Assembly: GCF_003435375.1 (NCBI RefSeq)
Contig: NZ_QWGL01000001.1
Coordinates: forward strand, 372,001 to 436,000
DNA from: Clostridium sp. AM34-11AC
GTDB lineage: Bacteria; Bacillota; Clostridia; Lachnospirales; Lachnospiraceae
Reading direction: 5' to 3'
DNA length: 64,000 nt
How positions within the stretch are numbered: position 1 is the stretch's first letter; the number at the start of each line of letters is the position of its first letter. A model generated the notes under the pieces. It had not been told where the DNA came from. It saw only the letters and a list, made by a program, of their open reading frames with translations, and made no database searches. Positions 8,050 through 16,595 of this stretch are shown piece after piece. Made by a program: the position numbers and the translations under genes.

Positions 8050-8736
8050 TTAATCGCCAAGTACATTTACGATTCTCACCGGTGTGCGGTAGTTCCATCT
8101 GGAAACCTTGATTCCGGTTCTCTCTGTGGAGGCATGTACGATCTGTCCGTTTCCGATGTAGAGAGCAACATGGTTGATCCTCTTTCCGGATCCGTAGCAG
8201 ATAATATCGCCCGGGCGCATCTCGGAGCTGCTTACCTGGCGGCCCATACGAGACTGTCCGCCGGAAGAATGCGGAAGTTCCACTTCTGCTGCGTGACGCA
8301 TTACATAGGAGGTAAATCCAGAACAGTCAACACCAGTATTCGGGTTTGTTCCGCCGTATTTGTAGCGGTTTCCTACGAACTGGAGCGCATATGTAACAAT
8401 TTCGGAACGGAGATCATTCTCAACTTCGATAGCTGCCTCAAGTTCTGCCTCGTCGGCTTCTGACTCAGCCGCTTCCTCCTCATCGGAGTCTGCCTCATCA
8501 GCATTTGCTTCTTCTTTATCTGTCGTCTCTTCAGAACTCTCTGTTTCTTCTGTCGCTGTCTGCTTGTCCTCTTCCAACGGGTTTCCGTTTTCATCGAAGT
8601 GGATGATTCTTACGACCATCTTGTCCTCTTTTACAGATGCCGTTGTCTCGTCCGCGAAGGAAACGATCGGAAGGGCTGCTGTTAAGGCCATACATAAGCA
8701 GGTGATTTTTAAAGTTCTGAAAAGTTTATTTGTCAT
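8050..8736 (-). CDS. Secreted NlpC/P60 endopeptidase with long acidic linker
   Basis: A 228-residue protein: signal peptide (about 1-28, ending VSFADE), a short segment to 50, an extremely Glu/Asp-rich spacer (about 54-108) and an NlpC/P60 domain (about 110-228). The catalytic set is Cys138 in GVDCSGF, His189 in NHVALYIG and His201 in IVHAS. The family cuts D-gamma-Glu to diamino acid bonds in cell-wall peptides. There is no SH3 or LysM wall-binding domain; the acidic spacer may instead set location by charge. A near-perfect promoter and a palindromic site lie upstream (8767-8839). Confidence 0.93.
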   Translation of the reverse strand: MTNKLFRTLKITCLCMALTAALPIVSFADETTASVKEDKMVVRIIHFDENGNPLEEDKQTATEETESSEETTDKEEANADEADSDEEEAAESEADEAELEAAIEVENDLRSEIVTYALQFVGNRYKYGGTNPNTGVDCSGFTSYVMRHAAEVELPHSSGGQSRMGRQVSSSEMRPGDIICYGSGKRINHVALYIGNGQIVHASTERTGIKVSRWNYRTPVRIVNVLGD

Positions 8737-8766
8737 TGAAATCCTCTTATTATTAAACTTTAATGG

Positions 8767-8786
8767 TTTGTAATGTTTGTTACAAA
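8767..8786. promoter_or_regulatory. Palindromic operator candidate upstream of the NlpC/P60 gene
   Basis: TTTGTAA and TTACAAA flank a 6-base loop about 30 bases upstream of the start codon and about 25 bases past the -10 box, so in the 5' leader. A further TTTGTAAC lies nearby at about 8799-8806. It could be an operator or a small mRNA hairpin; the repeated TGTAA units recall the WalR box but the spacing is wrong. Confidence 0.4.
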
Positions 8787-8810
8787 TATATTACGTTTTG
8801 TTACAAACAA

Positions 8811-8839
8811 ATTATATTTCCTAAGGCTCCTTTTGTCAA
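8811..8839 (-). promoter_or_regulatory. Promoter of the NlpC/P60 gene
   Basis: Perfect TTGACA (8834-8839) and perfect TATAAT (8811-8816) with a 17-base spacer, about 75 bases upstream of the start codon. Strong constitutive sigma-A promoter by sequence. Confidence 0.88.
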
Positions 8840-8898
8840 TAAAAACAAAGGAATTCATAAACTCTTAATAATTTAGGCAAAAACCGCCAACAATGTGG

Positions 8899-8932
8899 CA
8901 AAAATGCGGCGTTCCATACTGAGAGCGCCGCA
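8899..8932 (-). terminator. Terminator of the fbp-HAAS operon
   Basis: On the minus strand GCGGCG and CGCCGC arms surround a 14-base loop and are followed by ATTTTTG. It lies about 185 bases downstream of the HAAS gene stop. The intervening 8940-9114 shows no gene. Confidence 0.65.
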
Positions 8933-9114
8933 CATGTTTACATAACTTATTTCAATTGTAACATCCTGTAATCTGTTGATTTTTTCAGTAAAATCAGGGT
9001 TTTTCGGACATTTTCGTCTTTAAATCCATGAACTGATCCGCCATTTTCTGTGTCCGTATCTGCAGCTCACATTCACGGTCGCCTGTTCATTTCTTCCTAT
9101 TAACATCTGTTTTA

Positions 9115-9609
9115 TTACCTGCCCCGGAAGTTCTTAACAAGCCAATAAATAATAAGGCACATTAAGATAGGTCCGGAGAACCGGATCAGCAGGTAAAACA
9201 CGCTGCCCATAATGCTGAACACAACAGAGATCACAAGGAACAAGAGCACAACAAGGGCTAATTTCCAGTACCACTTATTCAGATCGAAATAATGGATATT
9301 CGGCGTGGAGCCGTTCTGATAACTTTCCTGGCTGTAAGTGCTTCTTCTGTCATCGCCCCGCGGGGACGCGTCCTCAAAACTTCCATAACCGTCTCCAGTC
9401 TCTCCCGCCGCCTCAGCGGAATCGATGATCGTTCGGGCCACGATATTCGGCTCGCCGATCTCCTCAATAATTTCATCCATGGTACGGCCTTTTCCCAACT
9501 CCTGGGAAAGATAATCCGCGTAATAATTCAGGTTGTCGCGGATGACCGACGCCGGGACCTCACCCGAGAGTGCTTCCTCCAGGCGTCTTAAAAATTCGTC
9601 CTTGTTCAT
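9115..9609 (-). CDS. HAAS (DUF1700-like) domain membrane protein
   Basis: A 164-residue protein. Residues 1-70 (MNKDEFLRRLEEALSG through LGKGRTMDEIIEEIGEP) form the helical HAAS domain seen in DUF1700 proteins, a short three-helix sensor or adaptor domain. A polar linker follows, then two hydrophobic segments at about 118-160 ending at FRGR. Family members are often encoded next to PadR-type regulators, but none is here; instead the gene starts 6 bases after the stop of fbp and must share its transcript. The role is unknown, possibly signalling at the membrane. Confidence 0.8.
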   Translation of the reverse strand: MNKDEFLRRLEEALSGEVPASVIRDNLNYYADYLSQELGKGRTMDEIIEEIGEPNIVARTIIDSAEAAGETGDGYGSFEDASPRGDDRRSTYSQESYQNGSTPNIHYFDLNKWYWKLALVVLLFLVISVVFSIMGSVFYLLIRFSGPILMCLIIYWLVKNFRGR

Positions 9610-9615
9610 GTAATT

Positions 9616-11553
9616 TTACTCCAGTTTTTCTTTAATGATGCCGCCGCGGTACACTGCCACGAGCTCCTTGAGGTCCGCGATCTTCGCCGCAAGCTCTTTT
9701 CCTGTATCCGTATCCGCAACCATCACACGCTTTTTCATCTTCTCTACGATCATGACTTTCGGCGTGTTTTCATGGTTCCGGTCAAAAGGCTTGTGCTCCG
9801 CCAGGGCAAGGTGGTGGGAATTGAAGATCAGGGTGTAGCCCGCGATTCCCGTCTTCGGCTGGTAAGACTTGGAAAGACCGCCGTCAATAACGAAGAGCTT
9901 TCCATTTCCCTTGATCGGACTCTCGCCGTCCTTTAATTTAACCGGGACATGGCCGTTGATGATGTGGGAGCCTTCGATCGGAAGTCCGAATTCCTTGAGG
10001 ATTTTATTACAGAATTCCTCTTTTTCGCACAGTTTATAATACGGGTTCATGTTTTCCTTCGCGGCTGCCTTGTCAGCGACAAAGTAATTCTCGAAGGTCG
10101 CCATATTGTCCTTTCCGTATACCGGGGACTTCGGTCCGCACCATAAATACCACATAAAATCGCGGTACCAGTCCTTCGTCGGATCGTCATCCGGCAGGAA
10201 GTATGCCATCTTCACCACGTCCTCGAGATAGTCAAGCAGACGTTTTCCGGAGTAGATGATCCCCTTGAGCTTCAGTTCCTCGAAGGTTCCATCCTCTTTC
10301 ATCGGGATGCAGCCGTGATATAAAAGGTTCGAGTTGCACCGCTTGTACATCGCGCCGTGGGAATACACAAAGCGGATATGGCGGTGAAGCGTCTCGCTGT
10401 GGCGGAAGGAAAGTGCCAGGCTGTTGATCAGCTCCTGCTCTTCCTTCGTGAGCTTTAACGGGTCCTTCGGGTCGATCGTCGGGAAGTTCATATCCAGCAT
10501 CTTGTAGTCTTTTCCGTGGATATTTACGGTTCCCTTCTCAAAATTGATATGTTCCAGATGGATCCGGTCATTGATCTGGTAATCCGGGTGGCGCTTCGTG
10601 ATCTGGCCTTCCACCTTGAACTGGATCACTGTGATCGCCTTGTGCATCTTCGCCGCAAGTCCCGGGTCTACCGCATCATAGATATTTTCATCCAGAATCT
10701 TCGGAAGGAACCGCTCACACGGGTCATCCCGGTAGACCTTCGCCGCAAACATGGACAGCGGGCGGAGATTGATTCCGTAACCGTCCTCAAGAACGTCGAA
10801 TCCGTTGTAGCGGATCGCGATCCGGAGCACATTGCAGATGCAGGCCAGATTGCCTGTGGCTGCGCCCATCCAGGAGATATCGTGGTTGCCCCACTGGATA
10901 TCTACATCGTGGAAGTGCATGAGCTCGTCCATGATAATGTCCGCACGCGGTCCGCGGTCGAAGATATCACCGATGATATGCAGGCTGTCCACGGTCAGGT
11001 TCTGGATCAGATTGCAGAGTGCCATGATGAACTGGTCACCCATCTCGATGTCGATGATGGAGTGGATGATTTCATCATAATAAACTTTCTTGTTGTCATC
11101 GTTGTAGTCCACATGAAGGAGCTCGTCGATGATATATGCGAATGCCGGGGGCATTTTTTTTCGCACTTTCGATCTTGTAAATTTTGAGGATACTTCCTTA
11201 CAGATGCGTACCAGGCGGTAGATCGTAATTCTCTGCCAGTCTTCTGTAAATTTCCCCTCTTTCTGGATCCGGCGGATGTTCCGTTCCGGATAGTAGATCA
11301 GATTCGCTAAAGCGATCTCCTCCTCGTCTGAGATCACGTAGCCGAAGGTCTCCGATATTTTTTCACGGATGATACCGGATGCGCTGCGGAGCAGATGAAT
11401 GAACGCTTCATATTCGCCGTGCAGATCGCTGAAGAAATACTCGGTTCCCTTCGGAAGTCCGCGGATCGCCATCAGGTTGATGATCTCACTGGATGCCGCT
11501 TTCACTGTCGGATACTCTTTTGCAAGCAGCTTCAGGTAGTCCAAATCTCTCAT
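9616..11553 (-). CDS. fbp: Class 3 fructose-1,6-bisphosphatase
   Basis: A 645-residue enzyme of the Firmicutes-type FBPase III family, which hydrolyses fructose-1,6-bisphosphate to fructose-6-phosphate in gluconeogenesis. It carries the phosphoesterase metal motifs FSDLHGEY (DLHG at 43-46), GDIFDRGP (195-202) and WGNHD (221-225), then a long family-specific C-terminal region with a further HG motif (SHGAMY). I start at the ATG preceded by GGGAGGA at MRDLDYLK; 25 more residues are open upstream but lack a site. It leads a two-gene operon with the HAAS protein. A mobile-element copy lies about 230 bases upstream. Confidence 0.95.
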   Translation of the reverse strand: MRDLDYLKLLAKEYPTVKAASSEIINLMAIRGLPKGTEYFFSDLHGEYEAFIHLLRSASGIIREKISETFGYVISDEEEIALANLIYYPERNIRRIQKEGKFTEDWQRITIYRLVRICKEVSSKFTRSKVRKKMPPAFAYIIDELLHVDYNDDNKKVYYDEIIHSIIDIEMGDQFIMALCNLIQNLTVDSLHIIGDIFDRGPRADIIMDELMHFHDVDIQWGNHDISWMGAATGNLACICNVLRIAIRYNGFDVLEDGYGINLRPLSMFAAKVYRDDPCERFLPKILDENIYDAVDPGLAAKMHKAITVIQFKVEGQITKRHPDYQINDRIHLEHINFEKGTVNIHGKDYKMLDMNFPTIDPKDPLKLTKEEQELINSLALSFRHSETLHRHIRFVYSHGAMYKRCNSNLLYHGCIPMKEDGTFEELKLKGIIYSGKRLLDYLEDVVKMAYFLPDDDPTKDWYRDFMWYLWCGPKSPVYGKDNMATFENYFVADKAAAKENMNPYYKLCEKEEFCNKILKEFGLPIEGSHIINGHVPVKLKDGESPIKGNGKLFVIDGGLSKSYQPKTGIAGYTLIFNSHHLALAEHKPFDRNHENTPKVMIVEKMKKRVMVADTDTGKELAAKIADLKELVAVYRGGIIKEKLE

Positions 11554-11780
11554 TGTCTCTGTTTTCCTCCCTGCGTTTTTCCGGGCGCGTAAATTTTCTC
11601 CTGCCGTTCCTGGTCCCGTTTTCCCCACATTTTTGCTGAGTTTTTCGCGGGATCTTTCCGCTTTGCCGGTTAAAAATTTAACCGCCTGGGAATTGCTTTT
11701 CCATTTATTTTATAGTAACATATTCATATTCAAAACTCAACAAAAGAATGGATGACACCGGGGACCGGACCTTCACTTTG

Positions 11781-11913
11781 GTTACTGTTCACGCTTTGCG
11801 CAAACAGTAACTGATTTTGCCGATGCTTCGCATTCCGAATCGGCAAAATCCACTACCACCACTGTATTGTACGGAATTTTCAGTTCAGAAAATTCCTACC
11901 CGTGTACAGTAAC
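11781..11913. mobile_element. MITE-like element, family A copy 1 (133 bp)
   Basis: Ends GTTACTGT and ACAGTAAC form perfect 8-bp terminal inverted repeats. The flanks are TCACTTTG (11773-11780) and CCACTTTG (11914-11921), an 8-bp target duplication with one changed base. The interior is three hairpins: GTTACTGTT/AACAGTAAC, an ATTTTGCCGAT/AATCGGCAAAAT stem and GGAATTTTC/GAAAATTCC. A second copy at 33661-33793 has the same length and orientation and differs at four bases. It lies in the 428-bp space between the divergent fbp and MBL-hydrolase genes, whose remaining sequence shows no gene. Confidence 0.87.
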
Positions 11914-11981
11914 CCACTTTGGATTGCCCAGGAAGCAGATTCTGCGCAGTCAATGTACTCTTCAGAAGGGAGATTTTTCTT

Positions 11982-12791
11982 ATGAACAGCGAACTTCTCT
12001 ACGTTTTTGGGACCGGAAACGCGACGGTCACAAATCTTTACAATACATGCTTCGCCCTCAGAGACGGGGATGAATATTTCATGGTGGACGCCGGCGGCGG
12101 AAACGGGATCTTAAAGATCCTGGACAACATGCAGGTTCCGTTAGAGCACATCCACCACATTTTTGTGACCCACGCCCACACGGACCATGTTTTAGGCATC
12201 GTCTGGATGGTCCGCATGATCGCCACAAAGATGAAAAAGGACCAGTATGTCGGAGATGCCTATATCTACTGCCATTCAGAACTTATCGAGACGATCAGGA
12301 CGCTCTGCCGCCTGACGATCCAGGATAAATTTTACAACATGATCGGCAACCGGATCCATTTAGAGGAAGTGAAGGACGGCGAGACCCGCCATATTTTAAG
12401 CTACGACGTGACATTCTTCGATATCCACTCCACGAAGTTAAAACAGTTCGGATTCACGCTGACATTAAATAATGGAAGAAAGCTCACCTGCGCCGGGGAT
12501 GAACCGTACAATCCGGTCTGTGAGAAGTATGTCCGCGGCAGCGACTGGCTACTCCACGAGGCATTCTGCCTCTATGCGGAGCGGGATATCTGGAAGCCGT
12601 ACGAGAAGCACCACAGCACCGTGAAGGATGCCTGTGAACTGGCGGAGTCCCTGGGGATCCCGAACCTCGTGCTCTGGCACACGGAGGACAGCAATGTTGC
12701 CGGTCGGGAACGGCTTTATAAGAGTGAGGGAAAACGCTATTACAGCGGAAATATTTATGTGCCGGATGATGAGAGTTTAATCGCTTTATAG
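11982..12791 (+). CDS. MBL-fold metallo-hydrolase (RNase Z-like)
   Basis: A 269-residue metallo-beta-lactamase fold protein. The dizinc motif HAHTDH is at 64-69, with VDAGGG before it and later AGDEPY and LWHTED. The layout is close to RNase Z and related hydrolases, but the long exosite arm is absent, so it is not clearly a tRNA 3' processing enzyme. The ATG has AGAAGGGAGA upstream and begins the fold directly; 21 codons upstream of it are ignored. It appears monocistronic, followed after 148 bases by a Nudix gene on the same strand. Substrate unknown. Confidence 0.85.
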   Translation: MNSELLYVFGTGNATVTNLYNTCFALRDGDEYFMVDAGGGNGILKILDNMQVPLEHIHHIFVTHAHTDHVLGIVWMVRMIATKMKKDQYVGDAYIYCHSELIETIRTLCRLTIQDKFYNMIGNRIHLEEVKDGETRHILSYDVTFFDIHSTKLKQFGFTLTLNNGRKLTCAGDEPYNPVCEKYVRGSDWLLHEAFCLYAERDIWKPYEKHHSTVKDACELAESLGIPNLVLWHTEDSNVAGRERLYKSEGKRYYSGNIYVPDDESLIAL

Positions 12792-12939
12792 TGAGACTGA
12801 TCGCAGTATGGCACTCTGTTCTCCATCATCTTTTGTCTGCCTGGGCATTTTGCCGGTTCGGCAATTCGTTAAATTGGTCTGTCCTCTTGCGCAGGCTGGA
12901 TTTTAGGTTATATTTGTCCTGATTTAGGAGGAAAAGGTT

Positions 12940-13488
12940 ATGTCTATTAAACCGTGGATCTGCAACGGATCCAGGACGATCGTAAAGGACCGCTGGATCG
13001 ATCTCCACGCCGATGACTGCGCACTGCCGGATGGCACGAAGATCTCTCCGTTTTATGTAAATGATGTTCCGGATTTTGTTGTCGTGGTCGCCGTCACCGT
13101 TGACGGGGACTTCGTTTTCGTGCGCCAGTACCGCCATGGAACGAGACAGATCCTTTTAGAACTTCCGGCGGGCTGCATGGAGCCGACAGATTCCGATCCG
13201 GGTGCCGGGGCCGCGAGAGAGCTTTTCGAGGAGACCGGGTACGCCGGAAGCGAGCCCGTATTTCTCTGTAAGGTCGCGCCGAATGCGGCCTGTATCAGCA
13301 ACTTCGCCCACTGTTACCTGATCAGGGACTGCAAAAAAGTCAGCAGCCAGCATCTGGACGCCACCGAGGACCTGGAGATCGTTGTGATGTCTGCCGAGGA
13401 GACGAAAAAGCTTATGGCGGAAGGCGGACTCGTGCAGGCGGTGCATGTGGCGGCGATGTATTATGCGGAGAAGATATTAAATAAGTAG
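12940..13488 (+). CDS. Nudix hydrolase, ADP-ribose pyrophosphatase-like
   Basis: A 182-residue Nudix protein. The Nudix box lies at about 78-101 (ELPAG, then REL at 93-95 and EETGY at 97-101) but holds one residue more than the canonical spacing between its first Gly and the REL. The preceding VVVAVTVDGDFVFVRQYRHG and ELPAG segments are typical of the ADP-ribose/NDP-sugar pyrophosphatase branch, which would make ribose-5-phosphate plus AMP. A strong TTAGGAGGAAAAGG site precedes the ATG. The exact substrate is inference. Confidence 0.88.
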   Translation: MSIKPWICNGSRTIVKDRWIDLHADDCALPDGTKISPFYVNDVPDFVVVVAVTVDGDFVFVRQYRHGTRQILLELPAGCMEPTDSDPGAGAARELFEETGYAGSEPVFLCKVAPNAACISNFAHCYLIRDCKKVSSQHLDATEDLEIVVMSAEETKKLMAEGGLVQAVHVAAMYYAEKILNK

Positions 13489-13595
13489 ATATCTCCACAG
13501 CTACATATTTTTGTCGGCTGCCTGTTATTCTCCTGTACGCGGCACAGTAGCAACGCAGCACTGTCAATCAAGCTCTATCGATCATTAATGATTTT

Positions 13596-13750
13596 GTTAC
13601 AGTTCAGCCATTACATCTTCTTGTTTTCATATTCATGAAAACAAGAAGCTTGGTGGTTCCACCATATGCTGATTTGGATGAAAAAGTGCTTATGCAAGCA
13701 AGCTTGCAACACACTTTCTCATTCAAACCAGCGCATGGCTGAACTGTAAC
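13596..13750. mobile_element. MITE-like element, family C (155 bp)
   Basis: Perfect 16-bp terminal inverted repeats, GTTACAGTTCAGCCAT and ATGGCTGAACTGTAAC. The flanks are the same 8 bases, ATGATTTT (13588-13595 and 13751-13758). Inside is a 14-bp stem CTTCTTGTTTTCAT with its complement around ATTC, then GGTGG/CCACC, a GCAAGC/GCTTGC hairpin and an outer TGAA.AAAGTG stem. No open frame. It is the only copy of this family here. It occupies most of the 359-bp spacer between the Nudix and DUF4317 genes; the rest of that spacer shows nothing else. Confidence 0.88.
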
Positions 13751-13847
13751 ATGATTTTCTATCCAGCCATACTTTCATTTTCTATTGCTTTTACAGTTAA
13801 ACGGATGATACTTTATGGCTGGTATTTGTTTGAAAAGGATACGCATT

Positions 13848-14993
13848 ATGAATAAACGTGAAATTTCAGAAATTAAGAAACAGTTTAAGAAGGACAACAA
13901 CGCCATCACCCGCATCTGCGGATGTTATGTCGATGCGGAAAAGCAGATCAAGACGACCCTGAAGGAGGCGTTCTTTGCCCTGTCCGAGGAGGAGATCTTC
14001 AAATATTATGAGATCTTCAAGAAATCCCTGTCCGGCGGAATCGGAAAGAATCTCCACAACCTGGAGTACTCGATCCACGAAGAAGGTCCGGACAGCGCCC
14101 ACGAGCTTCTCATGAAACTCCGCGATGAGAAGCTCGCCGACGATGAGACCGTGGATACCTTTTATAATAAGGTAATCGAAAATTACGAGTACGGCGAAAA
14201 CTACTATATTATCTTGATCCACAGCGCCTACGATGTGCCGGGAAAAGCGTCCGACAATGAGGAAATGTTCGACGCATCCGAGGAAGTCTACAACCACATC
14301 CTCTGCTGCATCTGCCCGGTAAAGCTCTCCGAGCCGGGTCTCTCCTACAATGAGGCGACCAACGCCATCGAGGAGCGCCCCCGGGACTGGTGGGTACAGA
14401 CTCCGATGACTGGATTCCTGTTCCCGGCCTTCAACGACCGCAGCAGCGATATCCACGGTGTCCTGTATTTCTCCAGAAATCCGGAGGAGCTTCACTCCGA
14501 GTTCATTGACGCCTGCCTCGGCGCGCCGACACCGATCTCCTTCAAGTCCCAGAAAGAAGCGTTCCAGGAGATCCTGACGGATACTCTCGGCGAAGAGTGC
14601 GACTATGAGATTGTCCGCCAGATCCATGAGAATCTCACGGAGCTTGCGGAGGAACATAAAGAGGATGAGATTCCGTTAACGCTCACAAAGCCGGAAGTCA
14701 AAGATCTTTTGGAAAAGAGCGGCGTGGAGCCGGAGCGCCTGGAGCACTTCGATAAAGTCTACGAGGAAGCCGCCGGGGAGAACACCGCGATCCTCGTTCC
14801 GGCGATCACCGGAACCGGAAAATTTGCCGTGAAGACACCGGATGTGGATATTAAGGTCAACCCGGACCGTCTCGATCTCGTAGAAACCAAGTTCATCGGT
14901 GGACGCCGCTGCCTTGTAATTGCCGTTGAGGACAACGTGGAAGTCAACGGCATGCCGGTGAAGATGTGGGAGGAGCAGAAGGAGGTGCAGTAA
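13848..14993 (+). CDS. DUF4317 family protein
   Basis: A 381-residue soluble protein beginning MNKREISEIKKQFK, recognisable as the DUF4317 family of Lachnospiraceae and relatives, whose function is not known. No signal peptide or membrane segment; several acidic helical stretches (for example near EECDYEIVRQIHENLTELAEEHKEDE) and a C-terminal domain of about 110 residues with mixed strands. I start at the ATG after GAAAAGGAT; an upstream ATG gives 11 more residues without a site. The next gene, a mini-MGMT, starts 1 base after the stop, so the two are co-translated. Confidence 0.85.
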   Translation: MNKREISEIKKQFKKDNNAITRICGCYVDAEKQIKTTLKEAFFALSEEEIFKYYEIFKKSLSGGIGKNLHNLEYSIHEEGPDSAHELLMKLRDEKLADDETVDTFYNKVIENYEYGENYYIILIHSAYDVPGKASDNEEMFDASEEVYNHILCCICPVKLSEPGLSYNEATNAIEERPRDWWVQTPMTGFLFPAFNDRSSDIHGVLYFSRNPEELHSEFIDACLGAPTPISFKSQKEAFQEILTDTLGEECDYEIVRQIHENLTELAEEHKEDEIPLTLTKPEVKDLLEKSGVEPERLEHFDKVYEEAAGENTAILVPAITGTGKFAVKTPDVDIKVNPDRLDLVETKFIGGRRCLVIAVEDNVEVNGMPVKMWEEQKEVQ

Positions 14994-14994
14994 C

Positions 14995-15309
14995 ATGGCA
15001 CCATCCGCCCGTTTTACTGAAGATTTCGCATACGAGGTCCTGTCCGTAGTCGGGGAGATTCCCGAGGGAACCGTCGCCACCTACGGCCAGATCGCCCGCC
15101 TCATCGGCAGGAACAAAAACTCCCGCCTCGTGGCCCGGGTCCTCTCCCACGCCTCAGACTACGGAGAGTTCCCCTGCCACCGCGTCGTAAATCACGCCGG
15201 CCGCCTCGTCCCCGGCTGGCCGGAACAGGCTTTTCTGCTGCAGCAGGAAGGCGTGGAGCTGAAAGACGCGATGCATGTGGACCTCAGGAAATATCAATGG
15301 GAATGCTGA
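14995..15309 (+). CDS. Short MGMT-family DNA alkyltransferase with retained cysteine
   Basis: A 104-residue protein equal to only the C-terminal DNA-binding half of O6-alkylguanine-DNA alkyltransferases. The motif PCHRVV (Cys61) carries the alkyl-acceptor Cys, unlike alkyltransferase-like (ATL) proteins, in which it is Trp or Ala. VATYGQIARLIG and the Arg-containing helix SRLVARVL, which inserts in the minor groove, are present. It lacks the N-terminal domain of Ogt/AdaB. It may repair alkylated bases directly or act as a lesion sensor. It starts 1 base after the DUF4317 gene and clearly shares its transcript. Confidence 0.85.
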   Translation: MAPSARFTEDFAYEVLSVVGEIPEGTVATYGQIARLIGRNKNSRLVARVLSHASDYGEFPCHRVVNHAGRLVPGWPEQAFLLQQEGVELKDAMHVDLRKYQWEC

Positions 15310-15419
15310 TTTGACAAATTTCTCCATTTTTGCTATAATTTCTTCGTAACAATTTTGTAATATTCGAAACAATTCCCGCAATATAACCGGGACATTCAAC
15401 TGATATGAGGAAATTTTGC

Positions 15420-16421
15420 ATGATAACATTACAGAATCTGATTCCTGACTTTTCAAAGAAGCTTCTTTTAAAAGCGGCTGCCGCCGCATCTGTCCTGTTC
15501 CTTTCCGTTACACTCTCGGCTATTCCGTCTTTCGCTGCATCCGCCTATGACAATCTCGCCGTGGCAAATGTGACAAGTGAACCGTTAAATATGCGGACGA
15601 AGCCATCTACCGCGGGTGAGATCGTCGGAAAGTGCTACCGTGGAGCGGGCGGAACCGTATTAGAGAAGAAAGATGGCTGGACGAAGGTCCGTTCCGGAAA
15701 AATTGAGGGATGGATGAGTGACAAATATCTGCTCTTTGGGACAGATATCGAGCCATTGGCGAAGGAACTCGGTCTTCTATCCGCGAAGATTACCGCAACG
15801 ACCTTGAACGTCCGCGAGACTCCGTCCACAGATTCCGCAATCTTAAAACAGGCAGCCGAAGGGGATTCCTTCCCTGTCTTAAGTGAATCCGACGGCTGGA
15901 CAAAGGTCCAGCTCTCCGCCGACACAAACGGCTATATTTCCAGTCAATATGCCTCCATCGGCCCGGTTCCTGCTGCCGCTGTCGACGCAAAGGAAGAGTC
16001 CGCGGCGCTGAGCGCATCCGGAAACGAAACCTCTGCGGCACCGTCCTATGTAATCTCCGCCACCGAAGATGAGATCTACCTGATGGCAGCCTGCGTGGCC
16101 ATGGAGGCCGGTGACGATTCCTATGAAGATAAGCTCGCTGTAGCAAGCTGTATTGTAAACCGTGTAAAATCCGGAAAATGGGGCAAAACGATCTCCGACG
16201 TGATCTACGCCGATGGCCAGTTCCCCGGCGCGTCCTCTGGCCTTCTGGACAAATACCTTGCAAAAGGTCCGTCCAAGTCCTGCATAAAGGCCACCAAAGA
16301 TGCACTGGCCGGTTCCAACAATATCGGCGACTACCTCTTCTTCAAAGCCGCCAAACGCGCCTCAACCGGCAGTTATTCTTCCTATAAAATTGTTGGCGGA
16401 AATTGTTTCTACAAAAAATAA
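15420..16421 (+). CDS. SleB-type cell-wall hydrolase with two SH3b domains
   Basis: A 333-residue exported protein: signal peptide (to about 40, ending IPSFAAS), SH3b repeat 1 (about 45-107), SH3b repeat 2 (about 120-181), an Ala/Ser-rich linker, and a Hydrolase_2 (SleB/CwlJ) domain from about 213 to the end. The likely catalytic Glu229 sits in AACVAMEAG. SleB enzymes are lytic transglycosylases acting on muramic-lactam cortex during germination, but SH3b-bearing versions in Clostridia may act on vegetative wall. GAGGAAA is correctly spaced for the ATG at 15420 rather than the one 15 bases earlier, which overlaps that site. Confidence 0.9.
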   Translation: MITLQNLIPDFSKKLLLKAAAAASVLFLSVTLSAIPSFAASAYDNLAVANVTSEPLNMRTKPSTAGEIVGKCYRGAGGTVLEKKDGWTKVRSGKIEGWMSDKYLLFGTDIEPLAKELGLLSAKITATTLNVRETPSTDSAILKQAAEGDSFPVLSESDGWTKVQLSADTNGYISSQYASIGPVPAAAVDAKEESAALSASGNETSAAPSYVISATEDEIYLMAACVAMEAGDDSYEDKLAVASCIVNRVKSGKWGKTISDVIYADGQFPGASSGLLDKYLAKGPSKSCIKATKDALAGSNNIGDYLFFKAAKRASTGSYSSYKIVGGNCFYKK

Positions 16422-16473
16422 TATTTGATCTGCGAAGCCTGCCGCCGGTCGTTTCTTCCAGATGTATAACCGA

Positions 16474-16522
16474 AAAAAAACAGGGAAAGCCTACCTTCTC
16501 CGAAGGTGCTTTCCCTGTTTCC
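16474..16522 (-). terminator. Terminator of the sortase transcript
   Basis: AAACAGGGAAAGC and its complement (16478-16490, 16508-16520) form a 13-bp stem enclosing an ACCTTC/GAAGGT inner stem. The minus strand then reads T8. It may also end the SleB transcript on the plus strand, where the T-tract is weaker. Confidence 0.8.
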
Positions 16523-16595
16523 GTACACAGACCCTTTGTTTCCCTAAGAGCATTTTAAGTAAAAATGCCTTTCTCAAAAAGTATCATCCACTCTT

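Noticed and set aside
8767..8806. WalR-type box in the NlpC/P60 leader
   Set aside because: TGTAA units are present but the spacing required for a WalR direct repeat (N5) is not met.
10516..11187. 223-residue plus-strand frame opposite fbp
   Set aside because: Antisense to conserved Fbp motifs, no start signals; a by-product of codon bias.
13866..14657. 263-residue minus-strand frame opposite the DUF4317 gene
   Set aside because: No ribosome site, composition typical of a complement frame.
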